Of a stretch of DNA of 64,000 bases, positions 25,618 to 35,290 are shown one piece after another (the stretch's first letter is position 1; each line of letters starts with the position of its first letter). This DNA is from Capilliphycus salinus (GTDB lineage: Bacteria > Cyanobacteriota > Cyanobacteriia > Cyanobacteriales > Microcoleaceae). Where the stretch lies: contig NZ_CP178543.1 of the NCBI RefSeq assembly GCF_047276495.1, positions 3,534,001-3,598,000 of the forward strand, in the 5' to 3' direction. The translations under genes and the position numbers were made by a program. Below the pieces are notes generated by a model, which was given only the letters and a program-made list of their open reading frames with translations, had not been told where the DNA came from and made no database searches.

Positions 25618-25646
25618 TTTCTGCATTTCTAAGCGCGAGTAGGAAA
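25613..25646 (-). repeat. Decayed terminal CRISPR repeat
   Basis: ATTAGTTTC...TCTAAGCGCGAGTAGGAAA resembles the second half of the array repeat with a small insertion. The distance to the first recognised repeat (38 bp) is one spacer length. It includes the stop codon of the WYL gene. Confidence 0.4.
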
Positions 25647-25684
25647 GCTTTCAGATGCGACTGGATTAATTTGAATATCTCTCA

Positions 25685-27652
25685 GTTTCCATTCAATTAG
25701 TTTCCCTTGCGAGTAGGGACATTATTTTTCCGTTTCGCTTTCGTTTTCGCCTTACGGGTGTTTCCATTCAATTAGTTTCCCTAGCGAGTAGGGACATCGA
25801 CAGTTGTTTATTTTTGATGGACGACTCCAAGTTTCCATTCAATTAGTTTCCCTAGCGAGTAGGGACAATCCTGAGCCAATTCCTGATGATCGAAACGAAC
25901 GCTTGTTTCCATTCAATTAGTTTCCCTAGCGAGTAGGGACAACGTGGTTGTGGGAGATCAATGACAATGGATGCCAAAACGGTTTCCATTCAATTAGTTT
26001 CCCTAGCGAGTAGGGACTTTTTCAAGCAAATATTCGCGGACTTCATATCCATGCAGTTTCCATTCAATTAGTTTCCCTAGCGAGTAGGGACTGCTCAAGA
26101 AATGTGCGGGGAATCTACTATTTTAGGTTTCCATTCAATTAGTTTCCCTAGCGAGTAGGGACTTAGAAGCTGCTGAGAAGTTAAAGGGTTGGACAGTCGC
26201 GTTTCCATTCAATTAGTTTCCCTAGCGAGTAGGGACTTACACAGGTTGCAGTAAAAGCATTAGATATCAAACATCAAGTTTCCATTCAATTAGTTTCCCT
26301 AGCGAGTAGGGACCAAGGATCAAGCTGCCGTGATATAAACCTGAACGTTGCTGTTTCCATTCAATTAGTTTCCCTAGCGAGTAGGGACGACTGATCGGAA
26401 AGAGTTAGCGATCGCGTTAGCTCAAGTTTCCATTCAATTAGTTTCCCTAGCGAGTAGGGACCATCGGTTGCTTTTGCGATCGCCGGACATCACTCAGGTC
26501 TAGTTTCCATTCAATTAGTTTCCCTAGCGAGTAGGGAGATGCTACTTGCTTCAGAGACTAAATGGCTTTGGTTTCTACTGTTTCCATTCAATTAGTTTCC
26601 CTAGCGAGTAGGGAGTGAACTCAGAATTGTCACCTTATTCCGAAGCTCAAGAAGCCAGTTTCCATTCAATTAGTTTCCCTAGCGAGTAGGGAGCGTTGTT
26701 GGTGATATCGAAGAAAATGCTGTGTACTTGTTTCCATTCAATTAGTTTCCCTAGCGAGTAGGGAGTATGTTGGAGTGGTCTAGATCACATTCGTGTCAAT
26801 TGTTGTTTCCATTCAATTAGTTTCCCTAGCGAGTAGGGAGGGCTATTGCTTTCGTTTATCAAATATCCAATCGCCTCGAGTTTCCATTCAATTAGTTTCC
26901 CTAGCGAGTAGGGACACACCTACAGATTCAGGTATCAGCGATCGCTACAATCTCGTTTCCATTCAATTAGTTTCCCTAGCGAGTAGGGACCGTTGTGATC
27001 GCGCCGCTTGTTCCTGAGTTTTTATGTTTCCATTCAATTAGTTTCCCTAGCGAGTAGGGACCTCTCTCGCGTTGGTAGTGACATTTATTTTTACAATTCT
27101 GTTTCCATTCAATTAGTTTCCCTAGCGAGTAGGGACAAGGCGGGAAGCCCCACCGCTATGGTCAACGCTATCATGTTTCCATTCAATTAGTTTCCCTAGC
27201 GAGTAGGGACCTTACGAGCTATTCAAGGTGACTTACTGAATTTAGACCAGTTTCCATTCAATTAGTTTCCCTAGCGAGTAGGGACCCAAATTGTAGAAGA
27301 TCGATTCGGTGCGTTTTCTGGTTTCCATTCAATTAGTTTCCCTAGCGAGTAGGGACATGGAGTCGCAGATTAGATTGGAGTCAGTTTTACCTTAGTTTCC
27401 ATTCAATTAGTTTCCCTAGCGAGTAGGGACAGCTATGAGTCCCTTGAAGAGATAAAAGAATTTTTAAATGGTTTCCATTCAATTAGTTTCCCTAGCGAGT
27501 AGGGACTTGGAAGATAGTAAACTTTTGGCTGATAAATTCATACCGTTTCCATTCAATTAGTTTCCCTAGCGAGTAGGGACATGTTACATTCTTTAAAACC
27601 ATCCCCAAATCAGCTAGTTTCCATTCAATTAGTTTCCCTAGCGAGTAGGGAC
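25685..27652 (-). CRISPR. CRISPR array 1: 27 repeats, 26 spacers
   Basis: The 36-nt repeat reads GTTTCCATTCAATTAGTTTC, then CCTAGCGAGTAGGGAC on the plus strand. Repeats start at 25685, 25760, 25831, 25905, 25982 and so on to 27617; spacers are 35-42 nt and all look different. In the minus direction each repeat ends ATGGAAAC, like the 8-nt crRNA tags of type III systems, with a CCCTA...TAGGG hairpin. The left-most repeat carries a change (CCTTGC), as expected at the old end, so transcription is right to left with the leader next to cas2. Repeats 12-16 end GGGAG instead of GGGAC. Confidence 0.97.
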
Positions 27653-27896
27653 TCCTCTCTATTAAAACCCTTATCCAGTCGGATGTCTAGAGAGGGTTTG
27701 CGAGGCTCACCAAAATCGAGCCAGTTTTTGCTTCACCCAAACGGGAGAAAATCGCTGAAATTCATACGGAGTATACTATCGAGGCTCCCGACGAAATTCC
27801 GTCAATCCAGCCATTTTTCCTGAGCTTCGCTAAACACGAATCGAGAGTTTCAGCAACCAGCACCATAGCAGCAATCAGCCCGACAGTACGCCATTG
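27653..27896 (-). promoter_or_regulatory. Probable leader of array 1
   Basis: 244 bp between the cas2 stop and the youngest repeat, without a credible gene. Its position and the array orientation make it the leader and promoter region. The mutated repeat is at the other end. Confidence 0.6.
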
Positions 27897-28175
27897 CTAA
27901 ATAACGATTGAACGGGGAGTTTCAGCAATAGGTTGACCCACTCCCCAAGCTTCAACTTGATTCCAAGTGTGGCTAGACAAAGGATAAAAGCGAATGCTGT
28001 CTTCCTGCAAATTCACCTGAAGTTTCATCCGTTTTCGCAACTCATTGTATTTACTGGCCGTTAGAACGCATTCAAAAACCGAATATTGAACTCGCTTTCC
28101 ATAACCTTCGAGCAGATTAGAAACCCGTCTTCGTCGTTGGTTACTGGGAATGTCATAAGCTACAACATACAGCAT
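27897..28175 (-). CDS. cas2: Cas2 spacer-acquisition endoribonuclease fold protein
   Basis: A 92-residue protein of normal length: MLYVVAYDIPSNQRRRRVSN, then LEGYGKRVQYSVFECVL, with Asp8 at the position of the conserved Cas2 aspartate. Cas2 bridges two Cas1 dimers during spacer integration. It begins 3 bp after the remains of cas1. With no intact Cas1 in the window it cannot act alone and would need a Cas1 from elsewhere in the genome. Confidence 0.93.
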   Translation of the reverse strand: MLYVVAYDIPSNQRRRRVSNLLEGYGKRVQYSVFECVLTASKYNELRKRMKLQVNLQEDSIRFYPLSSHTWNQVEAWGVGQPIAETPRSIVI

Positions 28176-28178
28176 AAT

Positions 28179-28298
28179 TTAACGAATTAGGTAAGGTTGA
28201 TATTGATTAGCCGAATCGTAAACAAACCGCTTAAAGACCTTAACTTGTTGGTTAATTAAATCCCAACGAGGTTGAGAATTTTCTGAATTAGTAGACAC
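28179..28298 (-). pseudogene. cas1: C-terminal stub of Cas1
   Basis: An open frame directly before cas2 encodes about 40 residues, WDLINQQVKVFKRFV, then QYQPYLIR and the stop. This is the standard Cas1 C-terminus and cas1-cas2 spacing. The catalytic Glu/His/Asp region is gone. At the upstream side the frame is closed by TAA and the DNA passes into the unrelated hydrolase gene. Confidence 0.7.
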
Positions 28299-29103
28299 TT
28301 TTAAGTTTTAAATGGGTTTGCTCTTTTGGTAAATCAAGTGTTTGATTTTCTTGCCATAGAGTCCAGTCACTTTCTGAAAACTGGTCATTAGACTGGGGAA
28401 CAGGGGGATAGTCTTGTTTGAGAACACAAAGACGGTGATGTTCGTTGATATATTTATCTGGTTCGTGGACATATTCTCCTTGATATTTACGAACTTTTCT
28501 CTCTGTTTTAAATCCCTCAATAGGACTTAACCATCCGCCTGTTGAAGCAGAGGAAGCAATCTCACTAAGTTTAGGCAGCATTTGATTATAAAGTTGGCTA
28601 ACTTCATCAGCCGATAGTTGAAATTGCTGTTTGAGAGGAGTTCCATGTACTGTTAAAAATTGCCATGCCAAATGCCGGCATAAAATCGCGCTGTTTTTTA
28701 CCAAAGGATGGCTGACATTGGCATTGACGACATCAGAATGATTGCCAGGTATGGGTAGAAAATGAACGTGAGGTTTAATATGTTGAGGATTAAGACTATC
28801 TGGATTGCCCCCTTGACCGTGCTGACTTTTCGGTGCGAGAAGTTTAATTTGGCTGCGATCTGTTGGTTGAAAATTAGCACCGTCGGCATCTAGGGCAAGA
28901 ACTGCTAGGTAATTACGAACATTGGGAGAAATGGCAAGCATATCCAAAGTTTTTTTCGTGTAGCCGCCCGGTACTGGGTCAACAGCAAAGATGTTAATGT
29001 TGAGAGTATCTTCAAATACTTCAAAAAACTTATTAGCCATCTTCAAACAGGTAACAGCCCCCCGACTCCAACCGATGATGTTGAACGTGAATAAAAAAAT
29101 CAA
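28288..29103 (-). pseudogene. Alpha/beta-hydrolase fragment at the cas1 breakpoint
   Basis: 271 codons. It starts almost at the nucleophile elbow, NIIGWSRGAVTCLKMANKF (G-x-S-x-G), followed by FAVDPVPGG, an aspartate region, and HFLPIPGNHSDVV with a likely catalytic histidine. Hydrolases of this kind normally have about 100 or more residues before the elbow, so the N-terminus appears lost (the start is only MIFLFTF). Its 3' end overlaps the cas1 stub in another frame. It probably displaced the body of cas1. Confidence 0.6.
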
Positions 29104-29536
29104 GACGTAACTATAAAATCAGCTAATCTTGAGACTTCCTGACTGACAAGCGAATCTTTTGAGTGTCAGTTAAATAAGTGATTTGAATACATACCACATT
29201 TATTATTCTGTCATAACATTAGTTCCTCACTGCACAACAATTAGACTTGGATATACCTCAACAATAGATTTTTATTTCAACTGTAACTATTTCACTATTT
29301 ATTATGGCAAAGTTGGGGAGTTTTTTGACTAAACTGAATCTTTAAGCAATGCAAAATTGGGGGCGAAATCCTTGATTGTTCCGATGACCACCACCGGGAA
29401 TACTCAAAGATTTCTGATACCCCATTATCCGCAACGTTTTTGGTTAATCGAATCCTAGAATTTCAAGCTCTTATATTTTTGGGAGTGGGCAGCAGTTGAC
29501 AATCACCTTGTTGTGACAGTTACTTGAGATAGACCG
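29104..29536. other. Intergenic, no gene seen
   Basis: AT-rich at the left. Nothing recognisable on either strand. Confidence 0.5.
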
Positions 29537-30094
29537 TTACAGAGAATTTGGGAAGTTAACCCCCACTTTAGTATCAACAAGTTGACCGTCGCTGAGAATT
29601 CGTTCGCCCGTGACCCAAACCTGGGTGGGAACAAACCGATAGAACCGTCTAGGAGAATCTCCCAAATAATCAGACGCCGTTTTATTGTTTGCCTTTTTAG
29701 TTCGTTGACCAACCCATCCAATAATTTGTTCGGCTACTTCTGGATTTTCAACTTCTTGAGCCGTTCCAGTCAAATATAACCCCTGACCCGTGCCTTCGGG
29801 GATTGGTGAACCGTAGATGGCGATCGCCACTTTCCCCCCGTTGGAGTAAATATTTTGGGAATGTTTGGAGATGATTGCCGAACTCCAATAAACGTTCCAG
29901 TTTTCATCGTAGACAAATAACAAGGGGGAAATCCAGGGTTCACCATCGGGGGTACAGGTTGATAGCGAACAGTAGAGATTGTTGGAAAGAATATTCTTGG
30001 CTTTTTGAAAAACTGCGGGATGATCGGAGTCGGCGGTATTAATCCATTGGTTAGCTTGAGTTGCTTGTCCGGTAAAAGTTTTAGCTATTGTCAT
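29537..30094 (-). CDS. Pyridoxamine 5'-phosphate oxidase-family flavin protein
   Basis: A 185-residue protein from ATG at 30094, which has GAGG upstream and overlaps the preceding gene by 14 bp. It has the split-barrel pattern: AVFQKAKNILSNNLYCSLST, then GEPWISPLLFVYDENWNVYW and KVAIAIYGSPIPEGTGQGLY. The C-terminus RRFYRFVPTQVWV is typical of PNPOx-like proteins that bind FMN or F420. The substrate is not predictable. It is cotranscribed with the 112-residue gene upstream. Confidence 0.75.
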   Translation of the reverse strand: MTIAKTFTGQATQANQWINTADSDHPAVFQKAKNILSNNLYCSLSTCTPDGEPWISPLLFVYDENWNVYWSSAIISKHSQNIYSNGGKVAIAIYGSPIPEGTGQGLYLTGTAQEVENPEVAEQIIGWVGQRTKKANNKTASDYLGDSPRRFYRFVPTQVWVTGERILSDGQLVDTKVGVNFPNSL

Positions 30095-30419
30095 CCTCGG
30101 GTTCCTTGTTTGTTCTAGAATTGCCGTCCAATTCTTCTTGTAGAAGTTCAACGCAATAATCAATGGGGTCTTTACCCAGTGCGATCGCCTCTAACTTAAT
30201 TGTTTCGACATAAGTGGGCCACCACTTTTGGATGGCATCCTGAAACAACTCCTTGCTATGAGAGGATATCGAACGCTTAGATGCCGCCTTACCCAATAAA
30301 AACTGCAAATACTCTGTTAGGCGAATAGAGCCTGTCTGAATGCGGGTGTGCTTGGGCATCTGACCCTGATATCGCCTCAAGACTTCTATTAAATCCAAAT
30401 CTGATTGATTTTCACTCAC
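30081..30419 (-). CDS. Conserved-looking hypothetical protein
   Basis: A 112-residue soluble protein, mostly helical (LDLIEVLRRYQGQMPKHTRI, WWPTYVETIKLEAIALGKDP). It has no domain I recognise. Its stop overlaps the start of the flavin-protein gene, so the two form an operon. Confidence 0.55.
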   Translation of the reverse strand: MSENQSDLDLIEVLRRYQGQMPKHTRIQTGSIRLTEYLQFLLGKAASKRSISSHSKELFQDAIQKWWPTYVETIKLEAIALGKDPIDYCVELLQEELDGNSRTNKEPEDDNS

Positions 30420-30612
30420 CTGTGATTAGAAACTAAGCATACTCCTTTATAATATCATTCAAACGGTTAAAACAAGAGCGCCCAGGCTAGGAGCGGCAAC
30501 TCCAAAACCCGGACTTTCCTCAAATGACTTAGCCAATAGCTGAGATTCGGGTAAAATGAGATGAAATTCTAGTTGGCGCTAGAAAATAAGACTTAGAAAA
30601 CCCTGGAATATA

Positions 30613-31116
30613 ATGATCATACGAAATGAAACGGCTTCAGACATTCAGGCAATAACCGAGGTGACGATTGCTGCTTTTAAGAACCTTGAAGTAAGCAATC
30701 AAACAGAACAGTTCATTATAGAAGCACTACGAGCAGCCGAGATGCTAACAATATCGCTTGTGGCTGAAATTGATGGACGAGTAGTAGGTCATATCGCCTT
30801 CTCACCCGTGACAATTTCTGATGGTAGCCAAGATTGGTATGGTATTGGGCCTTTTTCTGTGTTGCCGGAATATCAGAGGCAGGGTATTGGGACGGCACTT
30901 ATGCAGCATGGCTTATCTTTACTTAGAGAGATGGGAGGTGTCGGATGCTGCCTTGTAGGTAATCCTGGCTACTACAAACGGTTCGGGTTTAAGAACAATC
31001 CTGAACTGATTCTTGACGGAGTACCAAAAGAGGTCTTTCTTGCCTTGCCATTTTACAGTACAATTCCGCAAGGCTTTGTAGTTTTTCACGAGGGGTTTAT
31101 GTCGGTCGGTCGGTGA
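30613..31116 (+). CDS. GNAT-family N-acetyltransferase
   Basis: A 167-residue protein with the acetyl-CoA binding signature VLPEYQRQGIGTALMQ (Q/R-x2-G-x-G/A) at about residues 83-98 and GYYKRFGF in motif B. This matches the YhbS-like group with unknown acceptor. Its length is normal and it stands alone. Confidence 0.85.
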   Translation: MIIRNETASDIQAITEVTIAAFKNLEVSNQTEQFIIEALRAAEMLTISLVAEIDGRVVGHIAFSPVTISDGSQDWYGIGPFSVLPEYQRQGIGTALMQHGLSLLREMGGVGCCLVGNPGYYKRFGFKNNPELILDGVPKEVFLALPFYSTIPQGFVVFHEGFMSVGR

Positions 31117-31268
31117 ACAAGACGTTGCTCCGACCAGTGATTAATTTTTGAGCAATTACTTCTCCTTCAATTTATTCATTATTAAACCGGGAAGGATCAT
31201 CGTCTAATTTTCATCAGTTTAACAAGTCTCAAGGTCAAACAACCGATTAAACTTATTACTCCAGAATC

Positions 31269-32114
31269 ATGTACAAAACCCAAGCGCCAGACACAGCCCC
31301 GGAAGCCGAACAAATACAGTTTAGTATCTGGCGGAAAATTCCCCGAGAACAAAAGACACAACAGGTTCACTCGTTTAATCGGCGAATGAGAGCGATACTG
31401 TGGCAAAATATCACTCAGAACTTTCCTCACCTTGATGCCCGCAGTTGCAAACAAAAACTAATAGAACTCGAACAAGGAAAAGAGTTTGGTAAAATAGACG
31501 CGCTTCTCGAAAACAATTTTATGTTGCAAGACCCAATAGAACTCGCTGCCGTAATTGGTAGCCTTTTTGAACAACTAGCAATTCCTTACTTTGTTGGCGG
31601 AGGATTAGCCAGTTCAATTTTAGGCGAAACCCGAACAACTGTTGATGCCGATATTGCAATTTTACTAAATGACATCAACCTTCTGCCTCGACTGATAGAA
31701 ACAATGGAAGGGGAGTTTTATCTGAGTGAAATCGCTATCGAAGAAGCTTTAACTGGTCGTACCAATACTTTCAATGTTATTCATCTAACATCCGCTTTAA
31801 AAGCTGATATTTATTTGATTCGCAACTCGGATGAGTTTCGGAAAACGGCTATGAGCCGACGGCAAAAAATTTATCCAACGGGTTCCCCCGAATTATCCTT
31901 TTATCTTTGTACAGCCGAAGATATCGTTCTGCAAAAGTTAATTTGGTATCAAATGACAGGACGGACTTCCCATAAACAGTGGCGCGATATTTTGGGCGTT
32001 CTAAAACTGCAAGCCGAACGGTTAGACTTTCAATATTTACAAGGCTGGTCGCAGCAGTTAAATGTAACTCAAGAATTACAACAAGCTTTAGATGAAGCCG
32101 GATTGACTTCTTAA
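31269..32114 (+). CDS. Nucleotidyltransferase-fold protein
   Basis: A 281-residue protein. The nucleotidyltransferase core is PYFVGGGLASSILGETRTTV, then DADIAILL: a GG motif followed by the D-x-D metal pair at about residue 135. A second acidic strand is in LKADIYLI. The fold is shared with AbiEii-type toxins and with many uncharacterised NTases. The N-terminal 80 residues are helical (IWRKIPREQKTQQVH). No antitoxin-like gene precedes it, so a toxin role is not supported. Confidence 0.7.
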   Translation: MYKTQAPDTAPEAEQIQFSIWRKIPREQKTQQVHSFNRRMRAILWQNITQNFPHLDARSCKQKLIELEQGKEFGKIDALLENNFMLQDPIELAAVIGSLFEQLAIPYFVGGGLASSILGETRTTVDADIAILLNDINLLPRLIETMEGEFYLSEIAIEEALTGRTNTFNVIHLTSALKADIYLIRNSDEFRKTAMSRRQKIYPTGSPELSFYLCTAEDIVLQKLIWYQMTGRTSHKQWRDILGVLKLQAERLDFQYLQGWSQQLNVTQELQQALDEAGLTS

Positions 32115-32193
32115 GAAATCTCCCTCAATCAATAGCTGTTTGCAATAAATTAGCTAGAATCGTTATGTAAAGTTTTATGGAGTTTAGCAGATT

Positions 32194-32481
32194 ATGAGAA
32201 TTGAATCAATTGAGCAGATTCCAATTGCAAAGTTTGACGAAACTCAACCAGATTGCGGAACAATTATAGCAACAAAGGTTGTGTTTTCTGGAGTTGAGAG
32301 CAAGTGTATTTTATCCAGAATTTTGATTGATGTTTTGGGACGACCCGGCAAGGATAATGATATGGAATTAGTCACCAGTGGCAATCGCTGTGTTGTTGTT
32401 TGGACTCAACCCCAACTCAGTATAGAAGTCGCTAAAAATCTAATCAAGACGGCAATTACACCCAACCCTAAAAAAGATTAA
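32194..32481 (+). CDS. Small hypothetical protein
   Basis: A 95-residue alternating alpha/beta protein (MRIESIEQIPIAKFDETQPD, then CILSRILIDVLGRPG). It follows the nucleotidyltransferase by 80 bp on the same strand and ends 4 bp into the convergent ASCH-like gene. No family recognised. Confidence 0.5.
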   Translation: MRIESIEQIPIAKFDETQPDCGTIIATKVVFSGVESKCILSRILIDVLGRPGKDNDMELVTSGNRCVVVWTQPQLSIEVAKNLIKTAITPNPKKD

Positions 32482-34076
32482 TCCTCCTTTTTTCTGGCTT
32501 TATCAATAATTTGGTCAGGGTTTTTACCAATATATTCAACAATCTCTCGCCAACAATATTGTTTGGATTCCCACATCTCAATCACCCGATTAACCTTCTT
32601 CTTTGGAATTGAACAGGAACGGTTGAAATACTTGCCATCTACCTTGAATGAGAACTTATAAACCCAATAAGAATCTGGTTTTTTCCCCTGAGCAAGATTC
32701 CGCCTAACGTTGCAGTTCACCTGTTTTGGTCGCAACCCCCGTCCTGGTTTAGTATTTCTTGCCCGGGGATATTTGGCGGTTTCCGTTTCGGGTTGGTGTT
32801 CTACGCGAATAGTCTGAAATTGCTTTTTGGAGGGACTTTCAACAACATCAACATCGGTTGGAGAATCTACAACTCCACCATCGGCTGTTTTTTGTTCTAC
32901 GCGAATAGTCTGAAATGGTTTTGTAGAAGACATTTTCGCTTGGTTAGAGTGGGAGTTTTCTGCTTGACCATCGGCTGTTTTTTGTTCTACGCGAATAGTC
33001 TGGATTTGGGTTGCAGACGGTGTTTGAGTTAACCTTCGTTTAGGGGAACAGTCGGCAGATCTTTCTTTTGAACTTCCTGCATAGCCTTCAAAACCCGCAG
33101 GGGGTTCATCGTTAGAAAAATGCTTGGGTTCACTGGCTTTTCCCCCATCGCCTTGTCCTGGGGGAATAGTGCCTTCTAGACCATCCGGTTCTACGAGATT
33201 AATGAGGTTGAGACTATCCTGTTCTGCACCTACGGACATCGAACTTCGTTTGTTGGAAATAGAATTGAGTCGTCGCAGCTTCCGTTTTAGGGTTTGAATT
33301 TGCCCCCGGCGTTTGTCCAGTTCGTCAGCTTCCAACTCCGCCAGCATCTTTTGATAACGCAGAGATTGCGTTCGCAGTTGGGGAGCGGTTTCATTAATTC
33401 CTCCCAGCGCCTTGTGTCGGGTGGCTGTCTTCAATTTATTGATTTTCGCTTGGAGACGTTGAACATCGGACTGCGGCGGTTGTTTGTCATCAGTCGGTGA
33501 AACCTTTACTTCATCAGGCTTTCGGCTTATTCGCGTAGAACAATCCTTATCACAGGGGGAGCTTATTATTATCGAACAACTATTCTCTACATTTCCTTCT
33601 GCGTCTAGATTTGAGCTTATTATTGTCGAACAACTATTTTCTAATTGGGACGTGAACTTAAACCGAATCACCCAAACCTGTTGTTGGTCGTTGCCTTTGA
33701 AGAACCTCTCAATGAATTCCTGCCTATTCAACTCGGGAAATCCTTCAGCCGCCAGGTCAGATAAAGGCATCTCCGAGAGCCGTTGTTTATAGGGGCAACA
33801 GGTTAAGGTAATCCATCCGATTTGTTTGCCACCCCAACGTCTATCTTTGTCGAGGGCGATGTAGGTGGTGATGCCACGTTGCCAGCGTTTGATGAAGTTT
33901 TGGGCGTAAGAATCCTTCCAACATCGCCTGGTAACTGATTTTCCTTCAAATAATTGCCGCGTGGTATAACCAAAGCTAATGGCTACACGGCAACTGTTGT
34001 TCTGCGCGAATAAAGAATAATTACCTTGAAAGCTTTTAACGGAAACCTTTGATTGTTGATGATTTGGGCAATACAT
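32478..34076 (-). CDS. ASCH-like protein with repeat-invaded linker and basic C-terminal domain
   Basis: A 532-residue protein. The N-terminal 130 residues look like an ASCH-type fold (SFGYTTRQLFEGKSVTRRCW, then GGKQIGWITLTC), a family that binds RNA or nucleotides. Residues about 200-285 form a coiled coil (VQRLQAKINKLK...LKRKLRRLNS). A low-complexity linker carries TIRVEQ three times. The last 90 residues are basic (YWVYKFSFKVDGKYFNRSCS), like cyanobacterial DNA-binding repeat proteins. Seven copies of the dispersed 17-nt motif lie within the gene, in different frames and on both strands. Function unknown; it lies near a mobile module. Confidence 0.6.
   Translation of the reverse strand: MYCPNHQQSKVSVKSFQGNYSLFAQNNSCRVAISFGYTTRQLFEGKSVTRRCWKDSYAQNFIKRWQRGITTYIALDKDRRWGGKQIGWITLTCCPYKQRLSEMPLSDLAAEGFPELNRQEFIERFFKGNDQQQVWVIRFKFTSQLENSCSTIISSNLDAEGNVENSCSIIISSPCDKDCSTRISRKPDEVKVSPTDDKQPPQSDVQRLQAKINKLKTATRHKALGGINETAPQLRTQSLRYQKMLAELEADELDKRRGQIQTLKRKLRRLNSISNKRSSMSVGAEQDSLNLINLVEPDGLEGTIPPGQGDGGKASEPKHFSNDEPPAGFEGYAGSSKERSADCSPKRRLTQTPSATQIQTIRVEQKTADGQAENSHSNQAKMSSTKPFQTIRVEQKTADGGVVDSPTDVDVVESPSKKQFQTIRVEHQPETETAKYPRARNTKPGRGLRPKQVNCNVRRNLAQGKKPDSYWVYKFSFKVDGKYFNRSCSIPKKKVNRVIEMWESKQYCWREIVEYIGKNPDQIIDKARKKED
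32797..32998. repeat. Three copies of the 17-nt motif inside the ASCH-like gene
   Basis: TGTTCTACGCGAATAG copies at 32797-32813, 32892-32908 and 32982-32998, each coding TIRVEQ or TIRVEH in the gene. Around the last two, a longer unit (QTIRVEQKTADG) is duplicated. Confidence 0.75.
33527..33633. repeat. Three more motif copies, opposite orientation
   Basis: TTATTCGCGTAGAACAA at 33527-33543 and the variants TTATTATTATCGAACAA at 33563-33579 and TTATTATTGTCGAACAA at 33617-33633. In the protein they read CSTRIS and CSIIIS/CSTIIS, so this orientation uses a different frame. Confidence 0.65.
33997..34013. repeat. Motif copy near the gene start
   Basis: TTGTTCTGCGCGAATAA, exact inverse of the copies at 10281 and 11721. 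In the protein it reads LFAQNN. Confidence 0.65.
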
Positions 34077-34753
34077 TATTCATTACCTCCAAGTTGAAAA
34101 TTGAGCTTTTGTTGTCCATGTCGAACCGAACAATGAGCTTTGAGATTTTGGCGATCGCACATCTGTTTTGTTTGGGTAGCTTCTATTTATTGCCATTGTT
34201 CGTTACCTCCGTTGAGCCGCTCTAATTTTTGTTTAGACATCTAACACTCAATAGTCTTTTCTTTTTTTAATATTGGCTAAATCTTTTGAGGAATTTGTTT
34301 GACCCCAAGTTTCAGTAGATGATGATGAGGATGATAAAATTGAGGGAATCAATCCGCTCTTTCTCACTCTAATTAAATGTTACTTTCTACATCAATTTAT
34401 TCAAAAATCCATCCTGAAATGCACTTCTCTTATTATAAATGTTTTCTACAACTTTATACAGTATTTTTAGTTTTTTCTTTTAGTATAAACTCTAAAAATC
34501 ATGGCTAACTGACTACAAAACAACTCAAAACTTAACAAAGGTTTGAACGCACATTTTCCGTTTGACTTATAGACTAAATCATAGAATAATTAAGCAAAGA
34601 TAAGAAAGAGTTATCCCGCTCCCGTCTTCAGATTTTATCCCGGTTTCAGTTCGTGCTATCTAACATCAAAACCCGCTAAAATTCTACTTAAAAACGGGTG
34701 AATTTTCTCAAAAAAATGGGATCGAATCCCGAGTAAGTATAGATCTGTATAAG
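34077..34753. other. Intergenic region left of the ISL3 remnant
   Basis: Very AT-rich. A GCGATCGC site lies near 34153. Possible short minus-strand frames occur next to the ASCH-like start, but none is convincing. The left end of the IS remnant could not be located. Confidence 0.4.
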
Positions 34754-35290
34754 ATGTACAAAACTGTTATAGAAAAGCTTTGTCCACAAGCTGTAATAAC
34801 TGTGGACAGGTTTCACGTAACTAAGCTATTACATCAAGAATTGAATCAAGAAAGAATTGAGCAAAAAAAAAGTGCTGAGTCTCTGAAAGCCAAAGCGAGG
34901 GAAAAACTATTTACCAATTTGAAAGGCAGTAAGTACATTTTATTGAAACGGGAAAAAAGTTTAAAAGAAAATCAAAAAGAAAGACTTAATATTGTTAAAC
35001 AAGCTTCAGCAAAACAGGCAGTAATGCACGCTCTTAAAGAAGAGTTTACAACGATATTTGACGAGAGTAAAAATTTAGGAGAAGGAACTCTAAAGTTGAT
35101 ATAATTGGTGATCAAGGCTCAACCGTTATTTCCAAAGTTTGTCCGCACCCTCAAAAAATGGTTTGTCGAAATTGTAGGTCCGGTTTGAAAAGAAAACAAC
35201 TAACGCTATCGTGGAAGGAATTAACAATCGATTGAAAGTCTTAAAACGCTGTGGATTCGGATGCGCGAAATTTCGACAATTTTAAGATCA
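34754..35290 (+). pseudogene. ISL3-family transposase remnant
   Basis: The first 116 codons read MYKTVIEKLCPQAVITVDRF, then HVTKLLHQELNQERI, the DDE core region of ISL3 transposases with the VTVDRFHV signature. Further transposase pieces follow in other frames after 35104 (FPKFVRTLKKWF, then AIVEGINNRLKVLKRCGFG, the C-terminal motif). The N-terminal third with its zinc finger is missing, so the element is dead. Confidence 0.75.

Noticed and set aside
31269..32481. AbiE-type toxin-antitoxin pair
   Set aside because: The nucleotidyltransferase has no AbiEi-like HTH antitoxin before it, and the gene after it has no HTH.
34754..35290. Active ISL3 insertion sequence
   Set aside because: The transposase lacks its N-terminal part and is frameshifted after 35104; terminal inverted repeats were not found.
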